NCBI GenBank assembly: GCA_035607415.1
Contig: DATNAQ010000027.1
Span: 124,001-188,000, forward strand
Direction of reading: 5' to 3'
From: JAQBQH01 sp035607415
Lineage (GTDB): Bacteria > Myxococcota_A > Polyangia > Palsa-1104
Length of the DNA: 64,000 nucleotides
Notes under the pieces: generated by a model
Databases searched by the model: none
What the model was told of the DNA's origin: nothing
The model's input: only the letters and a program-made list of their open reading frames with translations
Program-made: the position numbers and the translations under genes
Shown here: positions 24,132 through 31,610 of the stretch, piece after piece
Numbering within the stretch: position 1 is the stretch's first letter
Layout: each line of letters begins with the position of its first letter

Positions 24132-25940
24132 ATGGTGTCCGCCAACCCGCGACGCGTCTGGATCGTCGACGACAGTCCGCTCGACGGTGAGCGGGCGATG
24201 GCGGCGCTGCGATCGGAGCACGCGGTCGATCTGTTCAGCGACGGCACCACCATGCTCGAGCGGCTCGCCAGCGGCGCGCCTCCCGACGTGATGGTGCTCG
24301 ACTGGGTGATGCCGGGCATGAGCGGCCTCGAGCTCTGTCAGTTCATCCGCACCGCCGAAGGCTCGAACCCGCGCATCGGCGTCCTGCTCCTCACCGCGCA
24401 CAGCGACACCGAGCAGGTGGTGCAGGCGCTCGACGCCGGCGCCAACGACTTCCTCGCCAAGCCCTACGCCGACGACGAGCTGCGCGCGCGCGTGGCGGCG
24501 CTGTTGCGCAACAAGGCGTTCCTCGAGCGCATGGAGAGCGCCGAGCGCAACGTGCGCGCGCTCCTGTCGAACGCGCCCGACGCGCTCCTCGCCGTCGACC
24601 TGCGCGGCCGCGTCACCTTCGCCAACCGCGAGGCCGAGCACGCCTTCGGCACCAGCACCGCCGAGATCACCGGCCGCACGCTCGAGGAGCTCCTGCCCGA
24701 GCTGCGCTTCGACGCGCTCCGCCTCGGCGGACACGAGGCGCTCCTGCCGCTGCCCGACGTCAAGCTGCGCGATCAGATCTATTCGCCGACGGTGCGCGTG
24801 CTGCCCACCGACTTCGCCGCGGCGCGCACCATCTCGCTGCACAACGTGACCGAGCACCGCCGCACCGAGGCGCGCCGGCTCGACTTCTACTCGATCATCG
24901 CGCACGACCTGCGCTCGCCGCTGTCGGCGATGATGCTGCGCACCGCCGCGATCCTGTCGGGGCGGCGCGGCGTGCTCTCGGGGCCGCTCACCGAAGACGT
25001 GCGCAAGATGGACGCCAACATCCGCTCGATGGTGGCGCTGATCAACGACTTCCTCGATCTCGCGCGCCTCGAGGGCGCCGGCTACAAGATCGATCGCGAG
25101 CCGGTCGACGTGTCCGCGCTGGTGCGCGCCACCATCGACGACGTGCGGCCGCTCGCCGAGGAGTCGCAGCTCGTGCTCTCGGCCGAGCTGCCGACCGGCG
25201 TCGTCGTCGAGACCGTCGGCGATCGCCGCCGGCTCGGGCAGGTGCTCACCAACCTCCTGTCCAACGCCATCAAGTTCACGCCGGCGGGCGGGCGCGTCAC
25301 CATGCGCGTGCGCCGCGAGGGCGACATCGTCGCCATCGACGTCGAGGACACCGGCCGCGGCATCTCCGACGAGGCGCTGCCCACGCTGTTCGAGCGCTAC
25401 ACGCGCGTCATCGATCCGCAGCACCAGGTGGCCGGCACCGGCCTCGGGCTCATGATCGTGCGCGAGATCGTCGAGGCGCACGGCGGCACCGTGCGCGTGC
25501 AGTCGAGCGCGGGCAAGGGCTCGACCTTCTCGGTGCGGCTGCCGCGCGAGCCGGTCGCCGGGTCGGCGCGCCTCGACGTGCTCATCGTCGACGACGATGC
25601 CGACGTGCGCGAGTCGCTGGTGTTCGTGCTCGAGGCCGAGGGCTACAACGTGCGCGCCGCGGCCGACGGCGCCGAGGCGCTCGAGGTGCTGCGCCGGACC
25701 ACGCCGTGCGCCGTGCTGCTCGACATCATGATGCCCACCTTGAGCGGCTGGGAGGTCCTCGACCGGCTGCGCGAGCAGCCGCAGCTCTCGCGCCTGCCGG
25801 TGTGCGTGATCTCGGCGTCGGTGCACAAGGGCGAGGTGCTGCCGAACGTGACGGTGATGCCGAAGCCCATCGACGTCGAGCGGCTGCTCGGCTTCGTCAA
25901 GCAGCACTGCGCGCCCCGGGCCGCCGCCGCGAACGAGTAG
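24132..25940 (+). CDS. Hybrid histidine kinase, REC-PAS-HisKA-HATPase-REC
   Basis: 602 residues from ATG 24132. An N-terminal receiver (Asp-Asp near residues 13-14, MVLDWVMPGMSG, FLAKPYADDE) is followed by a PAS domain (about 135-245), the HisKA phosphoacceptor in FYSIIAHDLRSPLS, an HATPase domain (LTNLLSNAIKF, DTGRGISDE, GTGLGLMIV) and a C-terminal receiver (LIVDDDADVRE, LLDIMMPTLSG, MPKPI). There is no membrane segment, so it is cytosolic. It shares a 124-bp divergent promoter region with the chemosensory operon, and its N-terminal receiver could accept phosphate from that CheA; this is inference. Confidence 0.94.
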   Translation: MVSANPRRVWIVDDSPLDGERAMAALRSEHAVDLFSDGTTMLERLASGAPPDVMVLDWVMPGMSGLELCQFIRTAEGSNPRIGVLLLTAHSDTEQVVQALDAGANDFLAKPYADDELRARVAALLRNKAFLERMESAERNVRALLSNAPDALLAVDLRGRVTFANREAEHAFGTSTAEITGRTLEELLPELRFDALRLGGHEALLPLPDVKLRDQIYSPTVRVLPTDFAAARTISLHNVTEHRRTEARRLDFYSIIAHDLRSPLSAMMLRTAAILSGRRGVLSGPLTEDVRKMDANIRSMVALINDFLDLARLEGAGYKIDREPVDVSALVRATIDDVRPLAEESQLVLSAELPTGVVVETVGDRRRLGQVLTNLLSNAIKFTPAGGRVTMRVRREGDIVAIDVEDTGRGISDEALPTLFERYTRVIDPQHQVAGTGLGLMIVREIVEAHGGTVRVQSSAGKGSTFSVRLPREPVAGSARLDVLIVDDDADVRESLVFVLEAEGYNVRAAADGAEALEVLRRTTPCAVLLDIMMPTLSGWEVLDRLREQPQLSRLPVCVISASVHKGEVLPNVTVMPKPIDVERLLGFVKQHCAPRAAAANE

Positions 25941-25959
25941 CGCCCGCGGCGGCGCGCGC

Positions 25960-27627
25960 TCAGCCGACGAGCTCGAAGGGCGCGTGCAGCGCCGCCGCCA
26001 GCGCGCGATGCGCCGGCGACGTGCCGACGACGGTCAGGCGCGCCGGATCGACGCCGGCCTCGTGCGCGAAGGCCAGGAGCAGCCCCGGCAACGGCGGACG
26101 GCACCAGCAGATCGGCGGCCCGCCCGGATGCGCACACGCCGCGCGCGTCACCTCGAGCCCGCGCGTGGCCTCGACGAGCGCCGCGTCGCCGTCGGGCAGC
26201 CAATCGAACACCAGCCGCGGCCCGGGCACCCCACCGCCGAGGATCGCGGGCCCGGCGCGACGCAGGGCCTCGAGCGCCACCGCGCGTCCCGCGTGCGGCG
26301 CGCGCGAGGGCGTGCGCGCGAACGGCACCACTTCGATCGCCGCGAACCCTTCGTCGGCCGCGGGCGGCTCGAGCGCGCGCAGCTGCGACAGTTGCACGCG
26401 CGGCGCCAGGCGCGTCGGATCGTCGCCGCCCACCATCTCGCCGGGCGCGAGCAGCCGGCCGTGCGCCGCCAGCATGCGCTCGACGGCGTTGCGCTGCGCC
26501 TCCACGAGCGGCACGTCGAGCCAGACGCAGCGCACCGGCAGGCCGTGCCTCGCCGCCGCGCGCACGACCGCGTGCCGGCTCTTGCGCGTGACGTAGGTGT
26601 TGTCGAGCACCACGCGGCGCGCGCCCGCCGCCAGCCGCCCGTCGAGCGCGCGAGCGAGGCCGGCGAGCGTGCCGCCGCGCTCGTCGCGGTTGAGCCGCTC
26701 GTAGCCGGCCGCGACGAAGCCGCCGACATGCGTCGACTTGCCGGCGCCCGAGATCCCGGCGACGAGCACGACCTCGCCGTCGCCGCGCGCCGCCGTCGCC
26801 GCCGGCGGTTGCGCGCTGCCCACGCGCGCCTCGACGAGCGCGCGCGCCGCCTCGTCGAGCACGAGCCGCCCCGCCGCCGCCGCCGATCGCGCGCTCTCGG
26901 GCGTGCGCGCCCCCGGCAACACCACGATGCGCGGGTCGATGGCCGCGATCCCCGCCAGCAGCAGCTGATGCGGCGTGGCTCCGAGCCGCGCCGCCGCCGC
27001 CGCGAGCTCGCGATCGCGCCCGAGCCGCGCTGCGCCCTTGGGCCCGCCGAACGGCGCGTGCGCCAGCACCCGCAGACCGCGCGCGATCGCCAGCGCCACC
27101 ACGCCGCCCGGCAGCGCCTCGTCGAGCGCCACCTCGACGGCCGCGATCGGCGCGTGCGCCAGCGCCTCCTCGAGCTGCCGCCGGCTGACGTTGCACACGC
27201 CGACGCGCGCCACGAGGCCGCGCTCGACGAGCCCCGCCAACGCGCGCACGCTCGTCGCCCACGTCACGCGCGGATCGGGCGCATGCAACAAGTACAGATC
27301 GATCGCGCGCCCGCCGAGCGCCTCCAGGCTCGCGGCGCAGTCTGCGACGATCGCGCGCGCCCGCCCGTCGGGACGCCAGGCGCCGCCGGGCCGCGCCATG
27401 CCGCCCTTGGTCACGATCTCGGCGCCGGCCCCGTCGGCGTGCGCGGCCAGCGCGCGCCCGAGCAGGCGCTCGTTGTGCCCGCGATCGTCGTCGTCGAGCC
27501 CGTAGGCGCGCGCGGTATCGAACAGGCGCACGTCGCCGTCGAGCGCGGCGTGGATGGTCGCGATCGCGCGCGCCTCGTCGCGCTCCCGCTCCGTCGACAG
27601 CCGCATGCAGCCGAGCCCGATCTGCAT
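25960..27627 (-). CDS. Aldo/keto reductase fused to polynucleotide kinase-like P-loop domain and degenerate HAD-like tail
   Basis: 555 residues from ATG 27627. Residues 1-275 are an aldo/keto reductase barrel: LFDTARAYG carries the catalytic Asp and Tyr, IVTKGG the Lys and LYLLHAPDP the His. From about 285 a P-loop kinase of the AAA_33/T4 polynucleotide kinase type starts (ISGAGKST near 290, LDNTYVTRKSR, VWLDVPL). The tail (about 485-555) has Cys-His-Pro and ICWCRPPLPG, a zinc-site layout like that of GmhB/HAD phosphatases, followed by VVGTSPAHRALA in which the usual HAD Asp is missing. The kinase plus tail pair I recall from other bacteria; the reductase fusion looks unusual. The substrate is unknown. 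Confidence 0.85.
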   Translation of the reverse strand: MQIGLGCMRLSTERERDEARAIATIHAALDGDVRLFDTARAYGLDDDDRGHNERLLGRALAAHADGAGAEIVTKGGMARPGGAWRPDGRARAIVADCAASLEALGGRAIDLYLLHAPDPRVTWATSVRALAGLVERGLVARVGVCNVSRRQLEEALAHAPIAAVEVALDEALPGGVVALAIARGLRVLAHAPFGGPKGAARLGRDRELAAAAARLGATPHQLLLAGIAAIDPRIVVLPGARTPESARSAAAAGRLVLDEAARALVEARVGSAQPPAATAARGDGEVVLVAGISGAGKSTHVGGFVAAGYERLNRDERGGTLAGLARALDGRLAAGARRVVLDNTYVTRKSRHAVVRAAARHGLPVRCVWLDVPLVEAQRNAVERMLAAHGRLLAPGEMVGGDDPTRLAPRVQLSQLRALEPPAADEGFAAIEVVPFARTPSRAPHAGRAVALEALRRAGPAILGGGVPGPRLVFDWLPDGDAALVEATRGLEVTRAACAHPGGPPICWCRPPLPGLLLAFAHEAGVDPARLTVVGTSPAHRALAAALHAPFELVG

Positions 27628-27634
27628 GGCCACG

Positions 27635-27644
27635 ATGCTACACT
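27635..27644. promoter_or_regulatory. Overlapping divergent -10-like hexamers
   Basis: TAGCAT on the minus strand (27640-27635) lies 7 nt before the reductase-kinase ATG. TACACT on the plus strand (27639-27644) lies 11 nt before the GTG at 27656. The two elements overlap, so the promoters would compete. No good -35 boxes are seen. Confidence 0.3.
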
Positions 27645-27655
27645 GCCGCGCAGCC

Positions 27656-28153
27656 GTGAAACGGAATCGCACGCGCAGCCGCCGCCGCGGCCGCGAACAC
27701 CTCATCAACTTCGGGCTCGCCGCCGTCTTCGCCGTGATCGCCACGCTCACCATCCGCGCCGCGTGGCAGCCGAGCCCGTGGCAGCGCGTCTACGCCACGC
27801 GCGAAGGCGAGATCGGCAAGCGCACCTCGACCGGCCTCGTCATCACGCCGTCGGCGCTGTTCGTGGCGCTGCCCCACCCGGCCGCGCTCGGCAAGCACGT
27901 CGAGGTCCGCTACGGCGCGCGCGCCGTGGTCGTGCCCGTGCTCGACGTCGGCCCGTGGAACGTCGGTGACGCCTACTGGGTCGGCAGCCGCCGTCCCGCC
28001 GCCGAGCGCGCCGTCGGAAAATATCGGACGCCCTCGAACCGCGCCGGCATCGATCTCTCCAACGCCGTCTTCGCCGCGCTCGGCCTGCACGACAACGACT
28101 GGGTCGAGTGGCGCTTCGTACACCAGGGCTACTTGATCCTGCCGACGCTGTAA
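27656..28153 (+). CDS. Membrane-anchored RlpA-like double-psi beta-barrel protein
   Basis: 165 residues from GTG 27656; ATG 27635 and 27626 are in frame but would overlap the divergent promoter or gene. An Arg-rich N-terminus is followed by one transmembrane helix (about residues 16-35), then a domain with VLDVGPWNVGDAYW and NRAGIDLSNAVFAALGL. That arrangement (Asp-x-Gly-Pro, then IDLS...LG) is the RlpA-type double-psi beta-barrel, associated with peptidoglycan binding or cleavage. The catalytic status is unclear. It is followed 9 nt later by an exported hydrolase. Confidence 0.72.
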   Translation: MKRNRTRSRRRGREHLINFGLAAVFAVIATLTIRAAWQPSPWQRVYATREGEIGKRTSTGLVITPSALFVALPHPAALGKHVEVRYGARAVVVPVLDVGPWNVGDAYWVGSRRPAAERAVGKYRTPSNRAGIDLSNAVFAALGLHDNDWVEWRFVHQGYLILPTL

Positions 28154-28162
28154 GATGCGCGC

Positions 28163-29527
28163 ATGCGCCGGCTGATCCCGCTCGTGTTGCTCCTTTTGTG
28201 CGCGCCCGCGCGCGCGGCCAACGACGCTCCCTTCGAGGGCAGCTGGTGGGGCCTGCTCGACGTCGGCGCGGTCAAGCTCCACGTCGTCTTCGATCTTCAT
28301 CATCACGGCACCGCGTGGTCGGGCACGCTCGCCAGCCCCGATCAGAACAAGGCCAACCTGCCGCTCGGCTCGGTCGCCGTCGCCGGCGACACGCTCACCA
28401 TCGAGATCCCGCAACTGCACGTGCGCTTCGAGGGCAAGCGCGTCGACGCCGACCACATCCGCGGCACCTTCACGCAGGGCGCGCCGTTCCCGCTCACGTT
28501 GCAGCGCGGAACGCCGCCGTCGGCGCGCCGCCCGCAGGAGCCGAAGCCGCCCTTCCCCTACGCGAGCGAGGACGTCACCGTCGAAAACCGCGCCGCCAAG
28601 CTCACGCTCGGCTGCACGCTCACGCATCCCCACGCGCCGCGTTTTCCCGTCGTCGTCTTCATCACCGGCTCCGGGCAGCAGGATCGCGACGAGACGCTCT
28701 TCGGCCACAAGCCGTTCTGGGTGCTCGCCGATGCGCTCGCGCGCAAGGGCATCGGCGGCCTGCGCTGCGACGATCGCGGCATGGGCAAGTCGACCGGCGA
28801 CTTCCGCGCGTCGACCACGCTCGACTTCGCCGGCGACGTCGCCGCCGAGCTGGCCTGGCTGCGCGCGCGCCCCGACGTCGACGCCCGGCACCTCGGCCTC
28901 CTCGGCCACTCCGAGGGTGGCCTCATCGCGCCGATCGTCGCCGCGCGCGACCACGACGTCGCCTTCTTGGTCCTGCTGGCCGGCCCCGGGCTGCGCGGCG
29001 ACGAGATCCTCCTGAAGCAGCAGGCGATGGTCGCCCGCTCCGAGGGAATGAGCGGCGCCGCGCTCGACGAGAGCCAGGCCCTCGAGCGCAAGCTGATCAC
29101 CATCGTCGCCGGCCCCGACGACGCCGCCACGGCGCGCAAGAAGCTCGATGCCATCGTCGCCAAGCGACCGCCCGCCGCGCGCGCGAACCTGGCCAGCCAG
29201 CTCGACGCGATGCTGTCGCCCTGGTATCGCGAGTTCTTGCGGACCGATCCGCGCCCCTATCTGCGCGAGGTGACCGCGCCGGTGCTCGCGCTCAACGGCT
29301 CGCGCGATGTGCACGTGCCGTCGGCCGAGAGCCTCGCGGCGATTCGCGCCGCGCTCGCCGGCAACCACGACGCCACCGTCGAGGAGCTGCCCGGGCTCAA
29401 CCACCTGTTCCAGACCTGCAAGCGCTGCACGGTCGACGAGTACGGCGACCTCGAGGAGACGATGTCACCGCAGGCGATCACGCGCGTGACCGACTGGGTG
29501 CAGAAGCACGCGCTCACAAACAGGTGA
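28163..29527 (+). CDS. Exported alpha/beta hydrolase
   Basis: 454 residues from ATG 28163. The signal peptide ends at Ala-Arg-Ala. The first 120 residues form a beta-rich lipocalin-like pre-domain (WWGLLDVG, LHVVFDLHHHG). The hydrolase domain has the oxyanion segment FITGSGQQDRDE, the nucleophile elbow GHSEGG near residue 250, an Asp in LALNGSRDVHVP and the final His in GLNHLFQ. This architecture is the secreted esterase/peptidase-like family often annotated as alpha/beta fold hydrolase. The 3' end overlaps the convergent Cys-rich lipoprotein by 14 nt. Confidence 0.9.
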   Translation: MRRLIPLVLLLLCAPARAANDAPFEGSWWGLLDVGAVKLHVVFDLHHHGTAWSGTLASPDQNKANLPLGSVAVAGDTLTIEIPQLHVRFEGKRVDADHIRGTFTQGAPFPLTLQRGTPPSARRPQEPKPPFPYASEDVTVENRAAKLTLGCTLTHPHAPRFPVVVFITGSGQQDRDETLFGHKPFWVLADALARKGIGGLRCDDRGMGKSTGDFRASTTLDFAGDVAAELAWLRARPDVDARHLGLLGHSEGGLIAPIVAARDHDVAFLVLLAGPGLRGDEILLKQQAMVARSEGMSGAALDESQALERKLITIVAGPDDAATARKKLDAIVAKRPPAARANLASQLDAMLSPWYREFLRTDPRPYLREVTAPVLALNGSRDVHVPSAESLAAIRAALAGNHDATVEELPGLNHLFQTCKRCTVDEYGDLEETMSPQAITRVTDWVQKHALTNR

Positions 29528-30275
29528 GGATGATGCAGATGCCGCTGCAGCAGTCGCTCATGTTCGAGCAGGTGGCGCCGCTCATCCCGCACTGCGGGGT
29601 CCCGCCGCCGCCGCCCGCCCCGCCGCTGCCGCCGCCGCCTCCTCCACCGCTGCCGCCGCTGCCGGCGACGCAGCCGCTCGCCGTCTTCACCCAGCCCGGA
29701 TCGCAGACGAAGTCGCAAATTCCGCCGCTGCACGCCGGCTGTCCATGCGCCGGCGTCGCGCACCCGGTCTGGCAACCGCCGCAGTTGAGCGGATCGTTCT
29801 GCGTGTCGACGCACTGCCCGTCGCACAGCGACGAGGCGCCGCACGAGCTCCCGCAGACGTGCTGCCCGCTGCCGTCGACGCCGCAGAACGGGTTCGCGCC
29901 GCCGCACGCCATGCCGCAGCTGCCGCAGTGATCGGGCGTGCCGAGGTTGGTCTCGCAGCCGGGCGCCGACGTGCAGTCGCCGAAGCCGGGCAGGCAGGCG
30001 CCGCCGACGTTGCACTCGCCGCTCGTGCAGCTGACGCGCGTGCCGTCGACGTTGGGCAGCGCCGCGCAGTCGTTGTCGCAGCCGCCGCAGTGGCGCGGAT
30101 CGCTCGCCACCTTCGACGGATCGCACGACGTCGCCGGCAGCGCGAGATCGACGCCCCCGTCGCTGGCGCCGACGCCGCCGATGCCGACGGCATCCGGATT
30201 CAACCGCGTGCACGCGGCCGCCGAGACAACCGACAAAATCGCCGCGCACGCGACGACGCGCCCAGCCCCCACCAT
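29514..30275 (-). CDS. Cys-rich secreted lipoprotein with CGGC repeats and Gly-rich linker
   Basis: 253 residues from ATG 30275. A signal sequence ending SAAACTRL suggests lipidation. The body has about 26 cysteines in repeated modules DPxHCGGCxxxC, DHCGSCGMAC and DPLNCGGCQTGC, then a Gly/Ser linker and a short Cys knot (QCGMSGATCSNMSDCC). Modules of this type are frequent in Myxococcota surface lipoproteins and probably form disulfide-stabilised extracellular stalks. No enzyme motif is present. A similar module set appears in the large lipoprotein at 45640-47883. Confidence 0.83.
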   Translation of the reverse strand: MVGAGRVVACAAILSVVSAAACTRLNPDAVGIGGVGASDGGVDLALPATSCDPSKVASDPRHCGGCDNDCAALPNVDGTRVSCTSGECNVGGACLPGFGDCTSAPGCETNLGTPDHCGSCGMACGGANPFCGVDGSGQHVCGSSCGASSLCDGQCVDTQNDPLNCGGCQTGCATPAHGQPACSGGICDFVCDPGWVKTASGCVAGSGGSGGGGGGGSGGAGGGGGTPQCGMSGATCSNMSDCCSGICIILTCL

Positions 30276-30286
30276 TGGTCGGACCA

Positions 30287-30292
30287 GTTATC
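30287..30292 (-). promoter_or_regulatory. Candidate extended -10 for the Cys-rich lipoprotein
   Basis: On the minus strand TGTGATAAC (extended -10, hexamer GATAAC) lies 11 nt before the ATG at 30275. Confidence 0.3.
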
Positions 30293-30339
30293 ACAGTCCG
30301 GGGGAGTGGATCAACGCCTATTCGGTGGGAAGGAAAGGT

Positions 30340-30392
30340 GCTGGCGGGTCCGCGCCCACCGGGGGGGCGGATTCGAGCGCGGGCCCGCCAGC
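30340..30392. repeat. 16-bp inverted repeat forming a strong GC-rich hairpin
   Basis: The arms at 30340-30355 and 30377-30392 pair over 16 positions with a single G-T wobble, around a 21-nt G-rich loop. It sits about 65 nt upstream of the Cys-rich lipoprotein start and 220 nt upstream of the hydrolase start. No T-tract of terminator quality adjoins it on the plus strand. Confidence 0.8.
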
Positions 30393-30603
30393 ATTTCGTG
30401 GCAAGCCCGTGCAACGAACGTACCCGCGCACGCGTAGGCCATCTGCGCGAATCTCCGACGGCAGACAAGATCACGCGCGTACGTTTTCCTAACAGGCTGT
30501 TCGATCCGATGACACCGTGGCAATCGGTCGCACCGATCCACGCTACCGGGACTCGCGTAGCGAGCGGCGCCCTGCTCGTGGTCGACGCCGCGCGTCCCTG
30601 AAG

Positions 30604-30609
30604 TAGACT
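30604..30609 (+). promoter_or_regulatory. Candidate -10 element for the lipoprotein hydrolase gene
   Basis: TAGACT lies 5 nt before the GTG start at 30615. A -35-like TCGACG occurs 16 nt upstream. There is no Shine-Dalgarno sequence. Confidence 0.35.
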
Positions 30610-30614
30610 GCGGG

Positions 30615-31559
30615 GTGCTCTCGAGGTCGCTCGCGCTTCTCCTGTTCGTCCCGTTCCTCGGCGGTTGCACGCACCTCGGCCCGGTGCGCGATCGCGGCGT
30701 GCTCGCCGCCGACGCAAAGATCCTTCCAGCCGGCGCCGCCGCCGGACCGGGCCCCGATGCGGTCGTCGCCGAAACCGTCGGCGTCGGCGATTGGAACGAA
30801 GGCTTCGCCGTCTCGATCTATCGCCCGGCCAACCTCCGCGGTCCGGCGCCGGCGGTGGTGTTCCTGCCCGCGCGCGCCGCGCCCGAGTGGCAGTACGACA
30901 GCTACGCGCGCGCGCTCGCGTCGCGCGGCTTCGTCGTGGCGCTGCGCACCTGGTATGGATTCTTGCGCTCGGATCCCGAGCTTGCCGACGACGCGCGCAC
31001 CATCGCCGGCTGGCTCGTCGCGCACGGGCTCGCGCGCCCCGGCGCCATCGGCGTCGCCGGCCACTCGATGGGCGGCAAGGCATCGATCATGGCGGCGCTC
31101 GCCGATCCGCGCTTTGCCGCCGTCGTCGCCATCGATCCCGACGAGAACGGCTACACCCATGTGGCGCGCGGACCGATCGCCGGGCTGCACGCGCCGCTGC
31201 TCGTGATCGGCGCCGAGGTCGCCTACAAAGCGTTCCGCCTGTGCGCGACCAAGGACGGGAACTACCGCTCCTTCTTCACGCACGCGCCGCCCGGCACCAT
31301 CGAGCTGACGCTGCTCGGCGCCGACCACGTGCAGGTGATGGACGATCCGTCGACGCCGGGCATGGGCATCTGCCGCGTCGGCAAGGTCGACTCGCAGAAG
31401 GTGCGCCTGCTCTCGCGCGCCGCGGTGGTCGCCTTCTTCGAGCAGCACCTCGAAGGCATCGCGCTGGCCCAGCTGCCGGCCGGCGCCGGCGTCCGCGAGC
31501 GCGTGGTCCCGGGCGCCACGCCGGCGACGGCGCAAGCCTCGAGCGACGGCGCCCGATAG
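30615..31559 (+). CDS. Alpha/beta hydrolase lipoprotein (dienelactone hydrolase/PET-hydrolase-like)
   Basis: 314 residues from GTG 30615. The lipoprotein signal ends LGGCTHL. The hydrolase core has the nucleophile elbow GHSMGGKAS near residue 148, the acid in AIDPDENGY/VIGAEVAY surroundings and a His in GADHVQVMDD. The fold resembles cutinase-like and dienelactone hydrolases that act on esters outside the cell. The lipid anchor places it at the envelope. The next gene begins 51 nt downstream after a possible terminator. Confidence 0.87.
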   Translation: MLSRSLALLLFVPFLGGCTHLGPVRDRGVLAADAKILPAGAAAGPGPDAVVAETVGVGDWNEGFAVSIYRPANLRGPAPAVVFLPARAAPEWQYDSYARALASRGFVVALRTWYGFLRSDPELADDARTIAGWLVAHGLARPGAIGVAGHSMGGKASIMAALADPRFAAVVAIDPDENGYTHVARGPIAGLHAPLLVIGAEVAYKAFRLCATKDGNYRSFFTHAPPGTIELTLLGADHVQVMDDPSTPGMGICRVGKVDSQKVRLLSRAAVVAFFEQHLEGIALAQLPAGAGVRERVVPGATPATAQASSDGAR

Positions 31560-31566
31560 CTTTTTT
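31511..31566 (+). terminator. Possible intrinsic terminator after the lipoprotein hydrolase
   Basis: GGGCGCC (31511-31517) can pair with GGCGCCC (31548-31554), and TTTTTT follows at 31561-31566 just after the stop. The 30-nt loop and 6-nt gap before the T-run make this weak. Confidence 0.3.
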
Positions 31567-31610
31567 CGTGCAACACTCGGCGTGACGGCGGCAACCCCCG
31601 AATAGCAACG

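Larger units (their letters stand above)
30276..30614. other. Intergenic region between divergent lipoprotein genes, with a strong hairpin
   Basis: 339 nt containing candidate -10 elements for both flanking genes and one strong inverted repeat (30340-30392, listed separately). No protein-coding frame with convincing features is present. Confidence 0.6.
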
